A stretch of 64,000 nt of DNA from Misgurnus anguillicaudatus (Eukaryota; Chordata; Actinopteri; Cypriniformes; Cobitidae). This document shows, in pieces, positions 1-12,215 of the stretch (position 1 is its first letter; each line of letters begins with the position of its first letter). The DNA is taken from the NCBI RefSeq assembly GCF_027580225.2, contig NC_073354.2, positions 5,866,001 to 5,930,000 on the forward strand. The letters are read 5' to 3'. A program made the translations under genes and the position numbers. The notes under the pieces are model-generated. The model made no database searches, was not told the DNA's origin, and saw only the letters and a list, made by a program, of their open reading frames with translations.

Positions 1-283
1 GACACTCTCAAGTTAAGATGATTCAAAACAGCATTCGTATTTAGTTGTTGGGCTATATTTATTTTTAAAGGGCCCAGTTTTACAAGATGTAATATAAGTT
101 TAAATATCATTTTTTTTAAAAAAGAAAAATATGTTCGAAACAAATGCATCGTTAACTTTTTATGCCGATGCACTGAGCAAATTTATATCCAGCACATTTA
201 TGTTGTAAAAGTGAATTTTGCATAATATGTGCTCTTTTATGTCCAGTGCAAATACTAGTTGATATATTGGTATTGCCAATATA

Positions 284-1346
284 CACTCACCTAAAGAATT
301 ATTAGGAACACCTGTTCAATTTCTCATTAATGCAAATTAATCCAAACGGAATGTCAGAATGGGAAAGAAAGGTGATTTAAGCAATTTTGAGCGTGGCATG
401 GTTGTTAGTGCCAGACGGGCCGGTCTTAGTATTTCACAATCTGCTCAGTTACTGGAATTTTCACACACATCCATTTCTAGGGTTTAAAAAGAATGATGTG
501 AAAAGGGAAAAACATCCAGTATGCGGCAGTCCTGTGAGAGAAAATGCCTTGTTGATGCTAAAGGTCAGAGGAGAATGAGCCGACTGATTCAAACTGACAG
601 AAGAGCAACTTTGACTGAAATAACCACTCGTTACAACCGAGGTATGCAGCAAAGCATTTGTGAAGCCACAACACGCACAACCTTGAGGCAAATGGGCTAC
701 AACAGCAGAAGACCCTACCGGGTACCCCTCATCTCCACTACAAATAGAAAAAAGAGGCTACAATTTGCACAAGCTCACCAAAATGTTGCCTGGTCTGATG
801 AGTATCGATTTCTGTTGAGACATTCAGATGGTAGAGTCAGAATTTGGCGTAAACAGAATGAGAACATGATCCATCATGCATTGTTACGGTGTGGGGGATG
901 TTTTCTTGGCACACTTTAGGCCCCTTAGTGCCATTTGGGCATCGTTTAAATGCCACTGCCTACCTGAGCATTGTTTCTGACCATGTCCATCCCTTTATGA
1001 CCACCATGTACTCATCCTCTGATGGCTACTTCCAGCAGGATAATGCACCATGTCACAAAGTTCGAATAATTTTAAATTGGTTTCTTGAACATGACAATGA
1101 GTTCACTGTACTAAAATGTACTCAACCCAATAGAGCATCTTTGGGATGTGGTGGAACGGGAGCTTCGTGCCCTGGATGTGCATCCCACAAATCTCCATCT
1201 ATCCTATAAATATGGACTAACATTTCTAAAGAATGCTTTCAGCACCTTGTTGAATCAATGCCACGTAGAATTAAAGCAGTTCTGAAGGCGAAAGGGGGTC
1301 ATGCACAGTATTAGTATGGTGTTCCTAATAATCCTTTATGTGAGTG
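284..1346 (+). mobile_element. Tc1/mariner-like transposon, degraded copy 1
   Basis: Terminal inverted repeats start CACTCACCTAAAG and end in the complement (CTTTATGTGAGTG), flanked on both sides by the TA dinucleotide (282-283 and 1347-1348) expected of Tc1/mariner insertion. Inside is a broken transposase gene in + orientation. Compared with the copy at 45588-46758, about 85 bp just inside the left end are missing, and a short piece before the last catalytic residue is lost. The copy cannot supply its own transposase. It sits in an arid1b intron in the sense orientation. Confidence 0.88.
392..1314 (+). pseudogene. Broken Tc1-like transposase, copy 1
   Basis: The reading frame is split into at least three parts. 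An N-terminal part resembles the paired-like helix-turn-helix region; a middle part at about 557-860 carries WSDE, the likely first catalytic Asp; a later part at about 889-1110 carries QQDNAPCH, the second catalytic Asp. The LNPIEHLW block with the catalytic Glu is still encoded near 1123-1146 but in another frame, because bases before it are deleted. The frame then runs to a stop at 1312-1314. This is a dead gene; the true start cannot be fixed. Confidence 0.82.
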
Positions 1347-2906
1347 TATTAGTCTATCACAGCTCGCTATGCGTTTAACTTCTATAACATGGCTTATTTG
1401 GCAGGGTTTATTGTTGGGTGGGACTTGGTAGAATCTTTCTGGATTTGATTGGACTGCTAATGGGCGGCTTTGATATTATTGGTAACTTTTATGTTTCCTA
1501 CCGCACATGCTCTTGATTACGATCAGGAGAAAAGTCATTACAGAGGCAAAGATAGAAATTACATATTAATGAAAGATTATGCAAATGAACCTTTCTTTCT
1601 TTACAATGACACTGACTGAGGATCAGACCAAGGACATTTAATGCGAAAGTAAATAAGATCACTTTTATTTTCATTTTGTTTTAAGAAAGAGAGAGATTAC
1701 ATCCCTCACATGGGAACTAAACATCATACAGTAGCTGTGCAATAGCCTGTAAAACACACAGAGGGGAGGTTTCTACTTTGATCTTTGCTTAAAGAACGGC
1801 CAGTTTATCGCTGTGCTGAAACTCCCGTCACAAGAGATGTAAAAAGATATTTTAGGATCTTTAATATCCTGAAAGTATTTTATCTTTTCATGTTGAGTCT
1901 CTGATGCGTTTGTCTGCTAACAGCTCAGAAGTGCTAGACACACCCTGAGTCTCATGCGACACAGGTTCTCTTCACAGTCAGGCAGGGATACAAAACCATT
2001 ATAATACGAAGGAAAGCTGTGACTTAAATCAAGACGTATGGACCTCGAACATCTTTCCTAAGGGAATCTGAGCTGCTTTATTGATGTTTTATTCATGTTT
2101 TTATTTTTACAGCCTTAACAGCATCAGCATAAAAGTATAAAACGGCAAAAAGAGAAATTAGAATAAAAGCCTCCGTCACACAGCTACATTAAGACAACGT
2201 AATAACATATTTATTACACCTCAGCTGGTAAGATTTGGCCTGATGAGTGCGAGCTGCGGCACGCATCACAGGATAGCGGGAGTTACGTGACGACAGTAAA
2301 ATAGCGCAATGATTGACAGGGCGATGACAGAGGCAAAAGCGCAAGAGAATGTTTGTTAATAAAAGTTTAAAGTGCACCTTATTTATTGCTAAAACAATGT
2401 TATTTTGTGTATTCGGTATAAAACATATGAGTTTGACTGGTTTATGGTTAAAAAACACATTATTTTCCACATACCATTAATTTTTGTGGCTCCATATTTT
2501 ACTCTCTTTCTGAAACGCACGGATTTGTAAAGCTCTGTGTCCCTGATTGGCCAGGTAATCTGTACGTTGTGATTGGTCTGAATACTTCTGACGTCAGCCG
2601 GAAATGTGACGCTCCTTACCATGTTTGAAAGATTCGGTTGCTAACAGTAGTTAACTTACAGGCTGTAAGTCCAAGCGGGAGGAATTATGATAATGTCGGT
2701 CTTGTCTACATCACCAATCCCAGAAAGTAAACTGTTACAATCTGTGAATCCAAGAAAAGAGATTTATTTTGGAGACTTGTGTGATTGTTTAATTTGGGGT
2801 TTGTACCTTTTGCATATCTTTAACATGTACTAATACACACCTACACACCAAAGGAAATGAAAAATCGTGAATCGGATAATTGGTGCTGTTTAATTTCTTC
2901 CTTTAA

Positions 2907-3797
2907 AGGTAGGGTAACAGATTTGATCCTGAAACATTTTTTGTTATGCTGGTTAAAAGTCTCCTTACATCCTGATAGCAATCACTGTGTTAAGTTGTTT
3001 AAATGTATTTGTAGAAATTTATGTTATCTGTGAAATGCGTAGGACCAAAAAATGTTCAACAAATCATAGATTTCGGTCCGAACGGACGTTTCCATTTTTG
3101 TCCCTCATACGTAAGCGTAATTTGAATGCCAACCGCGCAGCGAGTCCACGCAGACACCATACGTCATCGGCTCGTTCACGTGCGCTCACCTCCTGCCTGT
3201 AAACAGTGAGAACAGCAAACTTTTCTGCTAAATTGACAACCTACACAGGAGGCACAAAACTAAAGGCATCTTAACAACAACAGCAAAAACTGCCTGGATC
3301 AGCAAGAGCAAAAACCGAAATTAACATCGGTAACTTTACTGCTTTACCACGAGATGAAACAGCTGCAGGAGCTGCAAAGAGTCTGAAAGAGTCGTTGCAC
3401 TGTTTATTTTGGTAAGGTAGGTACGCGATATGTTTGTATTGAGATGGAATCAGATATTCTACTTTGATGAAACATTGTGTTGCTTATGAAATTTGTGTTC
3501 GTTTACGGATTAGCGTAACGATATAGTTATTACGTCTACACAACCGAACGTGTGCTTAAACTACTTCTGATGTAAACCAGTTGTCTGGTTATTTTGGAAG
3601 TGTTATTTGACTTTGTACTGCAAAGTTTTCTCACTGCTGAATGAGAGTGAGACATGAGATGTGACCGTCTGATCTGTGCGTGTTCATGTGTTTTGAAAGA
3701 GGCGTGACTTTGGATGGCGATTTGACTTGGGGGTGGGATCGGGATTTTATTGCTAGGCGGCTACCGTTAGCATTTTTCAAAATGTGTTACCCTACCT
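2907..3797. mobile_element. TTAA-flanked non-autonomous DNA element (891 bp)
   Basis: The left end AGGTAGGGTAACA and the right end TGTTACCCTACCT are inverted repeats, each bordered by TTAA (2903-2906 and 3798-3801). TTAA target duplication is the hallmark of piggyBac-type transposases, so a piggyBac-mobilised MITE is the simplest reading. No transposase is encoded. The three-frame ORFs inside are short and resemble nothing. Confidence 0.7.
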
Positions 3798-3801
3798 TTA
3801 A

Positions 3802-4834
3802 AGGCACACCATGGAACTTTTTGGCCACTAGGGGGTGCTAGACATGTATTTTTCACGTCTAGCTCCCCTAGAGGCCACAAGCGCCGCAGCACTGTCGCGA
3901 CTTTGTGACTTTAGGTCACAAAGTGTGCCTTCCAGCATATCATGTGTCATATAATATAATTTCATGGGTTTTATTATTTTCAAACGCCAAAAGATCGCGT
4001 AGCTCACGTTCACAAGCCAGTTGTAACGGTGGTCGCTTGGTTAAAGTTTATATAAAAAACTGCCTTAAAGGGGAATCAAACCCGGCTCGCCCGTGTCTTA
4101 GGTCCACGACGCCGCCAAGGCGCCTAAATGTCGCATGATATAAGTCTCTCTCTAAACTCTCCAAGTAGCCTCCAGTAAAATTCACGTAAAAAAATAGTGT
4201 TCGGGCGCCAGACAGGACTTATATATGCAAGCAATATAACATGACTTACTAGTACAAAAGCATGAGGGCCATATCGGTCAGCATCGATCAGAAACCCCTC
4301 TTCCTCTTTTAGTTCACGCCAGCGAGCGAACGCTGGCCCAATATAATTGATTCTCATCCTTGTTTTTATTCTCTCACTCTCCCCTTTTCTCTTTCTGGTC
4401 TCCTCCGACAAAACCTTGTTTTTTTTTTCTTAGTTGCTGCTTTGGCCATGACAAAAACATCAGGAAAATAAATAGTTGCGCTATCACGTCCGAATTTGAG
4501 GAAGTGGAGGAAGTGACGTATGCCGTAAAGCAGATTTTTATAGTTTTTTGTTTTGTGCTCGGGTTACTACCCGAAACCCCAAGTTTAAAAGTACGAGTAA
4601 AAGCGATACAGACCCGTCACGCTATGGTGGACATGTCATTCAACCTATTTTAAGTCGATGTACCATCACAAGGGTCTTGAAAATATATTCTGAAGGTTGA
4701 AAACTATAAAGTGTCATTTTAATATAAGTGAGTTTGTTTCATTACTGTTGTGTTTTCATAAAAATAGTAATGAACCACAAATTGCAACCAACGGCATTTC
4801 TGTAAAGAGATTCTTTTTAAGACACAATGCACCT
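3802..4834. repeat. Possible second TTAA-bounded element, abutting the first
   Basis: The stretch begins right after the TTAA that closes the preceding element and ends before TTAA at 4835-4838. Its ends (AGGCACACCATGG and the complement of AATGCACCT) are only loosely similar, so the boundaries are uncertain. It includes a run at 4066-4120 that looks faintly like a tRNA B box on the minus strand. No coding sequence is recognisable. Confidence 0.33.
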
Positions 4835-6633
4835 TTAATACTTATCAAAGTTGATAGTAAAATTAATGGGAAAACTTTCTCACCAGCTCATCCCATAAGA
4901 TCAGAACTCAGGATGTTTATTTATATTTGACATTTAAAGACGTTTAAAAACAAAAGGTTTTTATTAAGGCAGATAAAGGTGAGTGGGCACGAAATTGACG
5001 TCTCTCCTTTTGAATCGCGCTCTGGCGCTATATACAATCACATTGTACATTTCGCACCTGAGCCCAAGTGAACCACACTCGAGCATGCCTCTGGAAGCCA
5101 GCAAGGGGGCGATTAACCAAACCCCGGGTAGTTTAGTTGACTACTTAGCTTACAGGACCAGACCTATAATAGATAAATACAATAAAGAGAATAGACGGAC
5201 ATTCAACCCGTGTCTCACAAAAGCTTTACATCTTGTTGCAAGCATTTGTGTATCTGCACTATCGTGGTTCCATTTTTATAGATTATAATTATAAATAATT
5301 TTTTCGGTTCACTTTTCTACCAATATTCATTATCCAACCTAACAAGTAACATGGACATCCCTAGAGCTCATTCAGCACTGAAGAGAGAAAGGAAATGCTG
5401 AAGCTTGTTTTTTTTTCAACCCAAGCTCTTTCCACATATCTGTTCACACGCTGAGTGACATTACAGGCACAGTTAAATTGAATCTGGGGTATTTGAGAGA
5501 AAAGCCATGTCACACTCGGCAGGGGAGGTATGGCATAGTTTAGCAGTGACGCTGGGAATCTCAGGGGTCTCGCTGGCCGTTATCGCAGCAGAACAGCTGT
5601 TACTCTGATTCAGCACATGCTTGAGCTGTGATGTAACGGCCCAACTGTAAACAGACGTCTATATGTGTGTGTGGCCTGGCCATGACCCAGAGTCAACACG
5701 CATACACAAACCCGGGCCGTCTGCCGCGGGAATGCCCCCCTTTTTTTTCCCTGTGCACAGTTGGATGAAGTAAGTGGAGAGGGAGTTGGTAATGTTTGTG
5801 TACATGAGGGAATTACCGGCAGGGCGACCTTAGCTGGCACACTTTCAAACTCTTTCCCCCCAAGCTTGTTTTCCTTTCTTAAGCGTATTTGCCGAGGGAA
5901 GTCTAGTATCCACTTTTATTGAAAGGATGCTGTAATTAATTTTCCCTTTGGGTCGATATTTACAGTGCCGTCCTAACCCAACAAAAACCTTTAGTTTAAA
6001 GAAATATTTAAGAGGAGTAGTTTGTTGTCCGAAAATTACAATTTGGTCATTATGTACTTAACCCTTAAGTGCTCATAATCCTGTATGACTTTATCTTCTG
6101 TGTAACACTGAAAAGATGATTTAAGAAATGTCAATATAATAAATGTATTAATTTTATATAAAAGCTACATTTCATCAATATTATGTGTTGTTATAATATT
6201 CATACTTGTTGCCAACACTTTAAATAGGGATGGATCAGCCGTAGATCTGTATTGGTCGATCATAGCATTATTAAATGACTCGATCGGTTCTCCCTAAATT
6301 TGCAGATCTCATCTTTCTATTTACTTTTGTCATCATAAGGCTCCTGAATGCGGGTGCAGTTTGAGACCATTTTTACGCAGTGTGAGCATTTTTAAAATTT
6401 TACAAGTTTATTTTCATGCGTTTTGACAGTTTAAACTTTCACTTGCAGCTGCTCTTGTCCGAGTACACTCGATGCACAGACACAGCATGTTATTCCCACA
6501 AGTCACTCGCACGAAAGCAAAGATCTCTCTCACGTCTTAAAGCTACAGTAACCTTATTCATTTGTCTGTAATATTAAAAAGAAAATCACTCTCTGCTCTT
6601 GACTGAAGAACTGTTGTACTTTATAAAAATCAG

Positions 6634-7899
6634 TAGCTGCGTTTCTATTGCAGATTTGCGCAAAATTTGAGTGTTATTTTCTGACATTTAGACTATTATA
6701 CTAAACACTATTGCGAAATGACGGCTTTTACATAAATAGTTCATATGCAACAGAAACATATTTTTTCCTTTCGCAATAAGTCATTCCACATCACATCTAC
6801 TGGTGTTGGTAGGTTTACTAATATTACATCCACCGCACTACACATTATTTTTAACAAAGGAGACGTATGAGTATTATGCAAACATTAATGCCAAGAAAAG
6901 CCGCTTATATTTAGGGGCAGCAAACGTAATGGGTGTTTCTTATAGGTAATAGTAGATTATTATTTTAAATCAAAAGAGATGTAGGAGTGTTATCCAAACA
7001 TTATTGGCAAGAAAAGACGCTTATACTTGGGAGCAGACATGTATTGAGGTGTTTCTGGAAGGTTTTAGTACATACTGCGTCATAGTAAATACTTACTTGC
7101 ATCTAGTGATGGGGAAGAGACCGCCTATGCCAAGTTCGAGTCAAGACCGAGTCTTTGAAGGGTCGAGACCAAGTCCGTTGGTTTTCAAATACAGTCGAGT
7201 CCGATTCAAAACCGAGTCTTTGAGGAAGCAAGTCTGAGTCGAGACCAAGACCATTAAAAACGTGTCAGTTTTCATATTCATGATTTAATATCACCCCAGT
7301 TAATAATCAACAGTTAGGCCTACAGACTAAGCTAGATTGTGAATTGTTTAGAGGAGCAGTCTTAACGTCTTAATATGGACTATGCTTTTACTCATCATTA
7401 AAAAAATCCCTACCACATGCATCATCTGCCTATTTTCTGGAGATAAATAAATGAGTCTGATGGCAGTAGCTTTGCATTGCACCATGGGATGTCGTTTTCA
7501 AATAATGCCCGTAAACATTGCATTTTATTATTATTGTTGTTAAAATGCGTTGGTCTCGAGGTTTCGGTTTGAAATTACGAGTCCTTCTCCTCCCGCTGTG
7601 GTCTGAGACCGAGTCAAGACCGAGTCTTTGAAGGAACAAGTCCGAGACGAGTCCAAGAAAGCAGAAATCGGTCTTGAGTCCGAGACCAGACTCGAGTACT
7701 ACATCACTACTTTCATCATTTTTCGGTTGCAGTTTTGCAAAATAAATAAACCTTTTCTGAATTGCCTAAAAAATCACCTTATGCGAACATAAAAACGTTT
7801 AAAACTGCGATATGGGAGTTTTTGCGAAATGTCATGTTTCCATTGCCCGTATTTTCAATTCACAATGTCAATTTGTGCAATTTAAAGGGTAATGTAAAC
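6634..7899. mobile_element. Middle element of the nest; same family as 25133-25310
   Basis: The left portion (GTAGCTGCGTTTCTATTGCA, then GATTTGCGCAAAATTT) and the right portion (CAATTTGTGCAATTTAAAGG) match the two halves of a short 178-bp copy at 25133-25310. In this copy the halves are pushed more than 1 kb apart by inserted DNA, including the element at 7104-7709. No gene is encoded. Confidence 0.6.
7104..7709. mobile_element. Inner element rich in GAGTC/GACTC words
   Basis: The ends TAGTGATG and CATCACTA are inverted repeats. Both subterminal regions are built from repeated words such as CCGAGTC, GAGTCAAGACC and TCTTTGAAGG, a subterminal-repeat layout often seen in hAT-like MITEs, where they may bind transposase. 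A related fragment lies at 9770-9860. Confidence 0.6.
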
Positions 7900-8986
7900 T
7901 AAGCTGGTGTATATTTAATTCATACACTAAAGACTGTGCAGTGTTTTATTTTCAATACTTTTAACCTTTTTAAAGGCATATTAAATTGCTCTTTGTAGAA
8001 TGAATATTTGTTGTAGTTATTTATTTGATTCTCTAATCAAGCAATAATATACCTAATTAAATAATATGAAAAGGCAACATTTGTGGTATTACTTTTTCAT
8101 GACTGTAACTGTTAACCTTTTTTTAGATAGAACTTACATATCAGCTCAAAGAATCATTATGGGGCACTGTTATCGGCCGATCATGATGACAAGAAATTGG
8201 TACTCGGTATCGGCTGCAAAAATCCTGATCGAAGCATCCCTTATGACAAACAAAGCAGTGGATTTTGAAGGGTTTTTCGCCCCTCTAAAACTGATAAGAC
8301 CTTGGAAATGTATGAATAGTAAACCCTATTAACATCTTTTATTATTATGGTTCTTATGTTTAGGTTGAGTAATTTCACTTAAATGCCAACGAAAAGGTTA
8401 TTAGTCAGTAATTGAAATGCCTTATTTTCACAAATGTCACTTTAGTCATTTCATAGGTATTTACAAAATTCATCTCTGCAAAACGCTCTAAGTGCACGCA
8501 AGCTTTTTTGGCAAAAACCTCCAATTAAAAAAAAATCCACTTCTTTGGACAAGACAAAGTAAACCATTGCAAAATCACTAAAAATGCAGCTAGAAACATT
8601 GCAAATGATGTAAAAGTCAAAGTGTAAAAAAAGAAACTGAGGCACACATTAGGGGGTGCAGTGATTCATGTGACTGCCACATTCAGGTTGTATTCAGGTC
8701 CAAGTACTCACAAAGGACCCAAGTTTGAATATGAAACACGGTTGTGCATTAGTCTTTCGTGCACTTAGTGGACTTTGCAAAAAAATCTTTGTGCCATTTA
8801 ACGTTTTCTGCCAACAAGCGGTATTTTTGAATGACCTGTGGCCGGGATTAAGCGGATTAAGCAGAAATATTTGATGAACATATAATATGTGCCGAGAGCG
8901 TTTGGTTAATATCATTATCTCGTTTTTGATGGAGGTGGAGTAGCTTTTGCATCTAAGATCTTCATATTTTAGTATGTCTGTTTAAT

Positions 8987-9046
8987 GGGAATTGAACCCA
9001 TTACCTTTGCACTGCTAACATAATGCTTTACCAGTTAAGTTACAGA
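8987..9046 (-). repeat. tRNA-derived SINE fragment
   Basis: Read on the minus strand, the segment has a tRNA-like A box (AACTGGTAAAGCAT) and a B box (GGGTTCAATTCCC) at the usual spacing for a polymerase III internal promoter. It is too diverged and too short to be a tRNA gene. It resembles the SINE at 56285-57213. Confidence 0.6.
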
Positions 9047-9427
9047 AACAACGAGTTAGTCATGGATTTGGAAGATGAGAGTGAATAAATCATTTTTAGG
9101 TGAACTGTTTCTTTAATCAGTCTTTGTTTGGTTTTGTCATTCACCTCGTGTGTAATTTTACGCTTGATATAAGTGCACATTGTTTTAGGCTTCAGACGCG
9201 CCTCTGCATTTCTGCTGGTGTGAATCACAGAGCCTCTGAACGAGGAGAGATGATGGGATGGTGTTACCATTACGCTGTCTAATTACTTGATTCCCATCTG
9301 AGTCAAGGCCTGATAGTTTACACTGCGAGTAAATCATGACGCAGCCCTTCTGTGCTATACAACACCCTGCTGAAGCTGAAGGGTTTCTACTTTTGTTTTG
9401 TTATAAGCGTCTTTGTTTTCTACATAG

Positions 9428-9526
9428 GATGCGCTGCAGGAGGGGTACGGCAGCAGGGGTCAGCCAGGAAAACCTAACCACGATGACATGGGTCTTACTC
9501 AACAGGACCGTCCATCCAGCTTACCG
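9428..9526 (+). CDS. arid1b: arid1b exon (33 codons), first in the window
   Basis: A 99-nt exon with a pyrimidine-rich tract and TAG acceptor before it and a GTGAGA donor after it. Read in phase 0 it encodes a peptide starting [11 protein letters not shown] and ending QQDRPSSLP. The end fits the residues that precede the [10 protein letters not shown] block in vertebrate ARID1 proteins, and the next exon starts at that block in the same phase. It belongs to the disordered N-terminal region of the BAF subunit, before the ARID domain. The frame is set by its neighbour; other frames give unrelated peptides. It is small and separated by 30 kb from the next exon, so gene predictors may miss it. 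The link to the next exon is inference from phase and family order, not transcript evidence. Confidence 0.82.
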
Positions 9527-9769
9527 GTGAGACTCGCACATCTGTTCTGAGTGCTTGGAGAACCAGTTTGGCAAAGGACAATTATTTTTGTACTTTGGTC
9601 CCATTAGTGGCACAGAAATGATAAACGAATCAAATGAGGGCGAGTATTTTTGGACAGGTTCTCGTAATGTGCTGCAGGTTCCGCAGAAAGACACCTCACT
9701 CCTCACCTCACAGTTTAACCAACAGGAAGTTGGTGGGTTATGTTGCATGCAACAGCATGGAAGGCAGTG

Positions 9770-9860
9770 TTGTAGTCGAGTCCAACTTAAGTCCGAGTCA
9801 AGACTGGACTTGACTCTTGATCTCTGGTTTTGGTTTTGACTTGGACTTGAATTGGATTCA
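9770..9860. repeat. Fragment related to the GAGTC-word element
   Basis: It contains GTAGTCGAGTCCAAC, TCCGAGTCAAGACTGG and several GACTTG words, like the subterminal zones of the element at 7104-7709. No paired right end is visible, so it is a truncated copy. Confidence 0.5.
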
Positions 9861-9959
9861 ACTGCAATACTGATGGAAGGTCTGGCTTATTATTTATTGT
9901 CTTGTGTTGTGATGGTATCGTGTGCTTTATATAAAAAATAAATTTTTATTAGGGATCTA

Positions 9960-10799
9960 CATTTTAAAGTTCATTGCGATATGTTACAGTATTGATTATC
10001 TCCGCCAGCGATGCAGTATTTGCTGATACATCAAACATTTCTTCGATGCAATTACGATTTGATTAATTAAAAAACAAAGAAAAATAAACACTTTTAATCA
10101 ACACTAAAGAGTTTTTGCTCTTTGCTCCCCCTACAGGTTGGAAGTATAATTGTCCATTACCACTGTCGTAAATAATTTAGCCTACTGCAGCAAAGCTGGC
10201 TCTGATTGGATCGTAGGTCTGCCGTAAAGCAAGTTTTTGTATTTTTCAATTGAACTACAGGACCGCGACCCGACGGTTGGAAACTTCTTTAGTGCGCTTT
10301 TGGCCGATAAAGGGCTGCAAAGCGAATGTGAAAGTGCCGTTCACCCTGTTTCGAGTGGATGAACGACTGAAACTTTTTTGGAAACGTTATTTTAAGGTAA
10401 AAAAAAAACTCTTTAGTGTTGCTTTAATAAAAAAAAAATGAGGGAAAAAAGTCACATAAAATCAAGGTTATGATGGCAACAGGCAAAGGTTTCTGCCAAT
10501 CTGTTTGTCTAATTCATTTTCCAAATATAAAATATTTCCAAACCCATGATTTGCATCTGATAACAGTCACAACGTCTTCTGCCTCTTTCGCTGTGTTTTT
10601 GCTGCTACAATCGCTAAATTCACTTGCTGACACTAGCACATGAAAATAAACGAAAATAACGCTTTGGCGGAAATGCGTAGATGGTCGTTATAAGGAATGA
10701 GGACGCAAAGAGTGTAAAAATAAAGGGACCTCATATCGATATTTTATGTGTGGCATTGATGCATCGTATCGATCCATAGCAATGTATTGTTACACCCCT
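9960..10799. repeat. Probable DNA-element remnant
   Basis: The right end (ATTGTTACACCCCT preceded by GATGCATCGTATCGATCC) and scattered words near the left (TCGATGCAATTACGAT) recall a hAT-like element whose ends read AGGGGTGTAAC. The left border is unclear. The next element begins immediately at 10800. Confidence 0.33.
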
Positions 10800-12210
10800 C
10801 AGGGCTTGACATTAACTTTTTGAGCAACTTGTCCTTCGGACAAGCAAATTTGTGTTTCACTTGTCCATGCACAAAAGTCACTTGTCCGGATAAAGATTTA
10901 TAATATAATGTATTTTTTGTGTTTTGCTAAATCACTGGCGGAGCAAGGGATTTTCAGTGGTGGCCAGGCAGGGGCCAGCAGTTGTGGCACATAAAATCTC
11001 TATCATCCATCCTTAAAATCCTTTTAAGCATTATAGGTGTGTTAATAAGAATAATGTATAACATACAATTGCTACAATACTTGAATTTTAATTCAAATGA
11101 ATTGAGATTAACATACAATTTATAGTCATAATTCAACCTCATGTTTTTTTTAACTATTTGATCAAATAAAACTTTTGAAATTTACTTTGACACCAGGATT
11201 TATATCTCCCATTGCTGAAAATAATATAGAGACCAGAAAATCATGTGAATTTAGGCCACTAAAATGTATTTTACTAAGATTCATTTGGCTGCTTCTTGTT
11301 ACTCTTTCTGAAGAATGATGCTATATCTGTTGCCTTTCTCTTAATTTTCCCCACATTTCAATGATTGTAGAAAAGTGTCACCTTTAATAAATGGACTAAT
11401 CCGATCACCCCTGTTATTAAGTGCGAAATGGACTGTTCCAAAACTTACCGCTAGAGAGTCTGCGCAGTGTCGGAGAATAGAGCAGGTGAATGATAACGGG
11501 AAAGGAGATCGGCTGATTAGTGTAACTAGTTATAGTTTAAATAAGCAGGATTGATTCAAATCATGGGAGGTTTTGTGGACTGTGCGTGTGTTATACTAAC
11601 CACACATCTATGCACATTTAATAAAGTCAACGATTTGAATACTTTGAGTGAGACATACTTGTTCTAACCGGACAAACTGTAGCCTTCAACCAAACCCGGA
11701 CTAGCAATTAAAGCAAAATAATAGAAGATTTTTCAATGATTGTCTGACATAAAAACACTAAAGCAAAACATTACAATGTTTTAAAACTTATTACAATAAA
11801 TGTATCTAGATTATCTGTTATATATATAAAATCAATCTTAAACCTAGCATTTACGCTGTAATGTTCGTGTGGGATTTTTAATGTATAGTGACGAACTCTG
11901 TCAGATTCAAATCGCTGTTGCGCAGCACGCACACATGTTCGTCGATCAGGTTTAATGCGCGCACAGCTTGTTTAGTAACAATAACAGTACATGTAAACGT
12001 GTGTGTCGGCGACGCGTGCCGCGCTCTCTGTTCAATATTCCGCTCTGTGTTTGCGCTGCGCGTTCTGCTCTGTCGTTAACGGCACATAACGTGAAGTAAC
12101 ATTGATTGAAATTTAACTTGTCCAGTCGGACAACTAATTTTCTCTTACACTTGTCCTACAAAAAATCCACTTGTCCCGGACAAGCGGACAAGCCTTAATG
12201 TCGAGCCCTG
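10800..12210. mobile_element. CAGGG-ended non-autonomous element (1.4 kb)
   Basis: The ends CAGGGCTTGACATTAA and TTAATGTCGAGCCCTG are near-perfect 16-bp inverted repeats. Further in, both sides carry repeats of ACTTGTCC and GGACAAG. CCCCT borders both sides (10795-10799 and 12211-12215), a possible 5-bp target duplication. No transposase frame is present. The interior at 11880-12080 is GC-richer and may be foreign or captured sequence. Confidence 0.72.
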
Positions 12211-12215
12211 CCCCT

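Larger units (their letters stand above)
6225..8243. mobile_element. Outer element of a three-deep nest
   Basis: The left end reads TAGGGATGGATCAGCC and continues with CTGTATTGGTCGATCA; the right part reads GGTATCGGCTGCAAAAATCC and ends GCATCCCTTA. The TAGGGATG/CATCCCTTA ends and the repeated CGATC words suggest a hAT-like non-autonomous element. No clear 8-bp target duplication is visible. It contains the element at 6634-7899, which itself contains that at 7104-7709. Confidence 0.5.
1..9427 (+). other. arid1b: Intron upstream of first visible arid1b exon
   Basis: No exon is supported here. The long Gln/Ala/Gly-rich first exon known for ARID1B is not visible, so it should lie before the window. 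The interval holds transposons listed separately. Stretches 1349-2899, 4840-6224, 8244-8977 and 9053-9427 show no gene and no repeat I can define; they read as AT-rich intron. The intron call depends on the exon at 9428 being part of arid1b. Confidence 0.6.

Noticed and set aside
8987..9046. A functional tRNA gene on the minus strand
   Set aside because: Boxes are present but the acceptor and anticodon stems do not form. It is a SINE relic.
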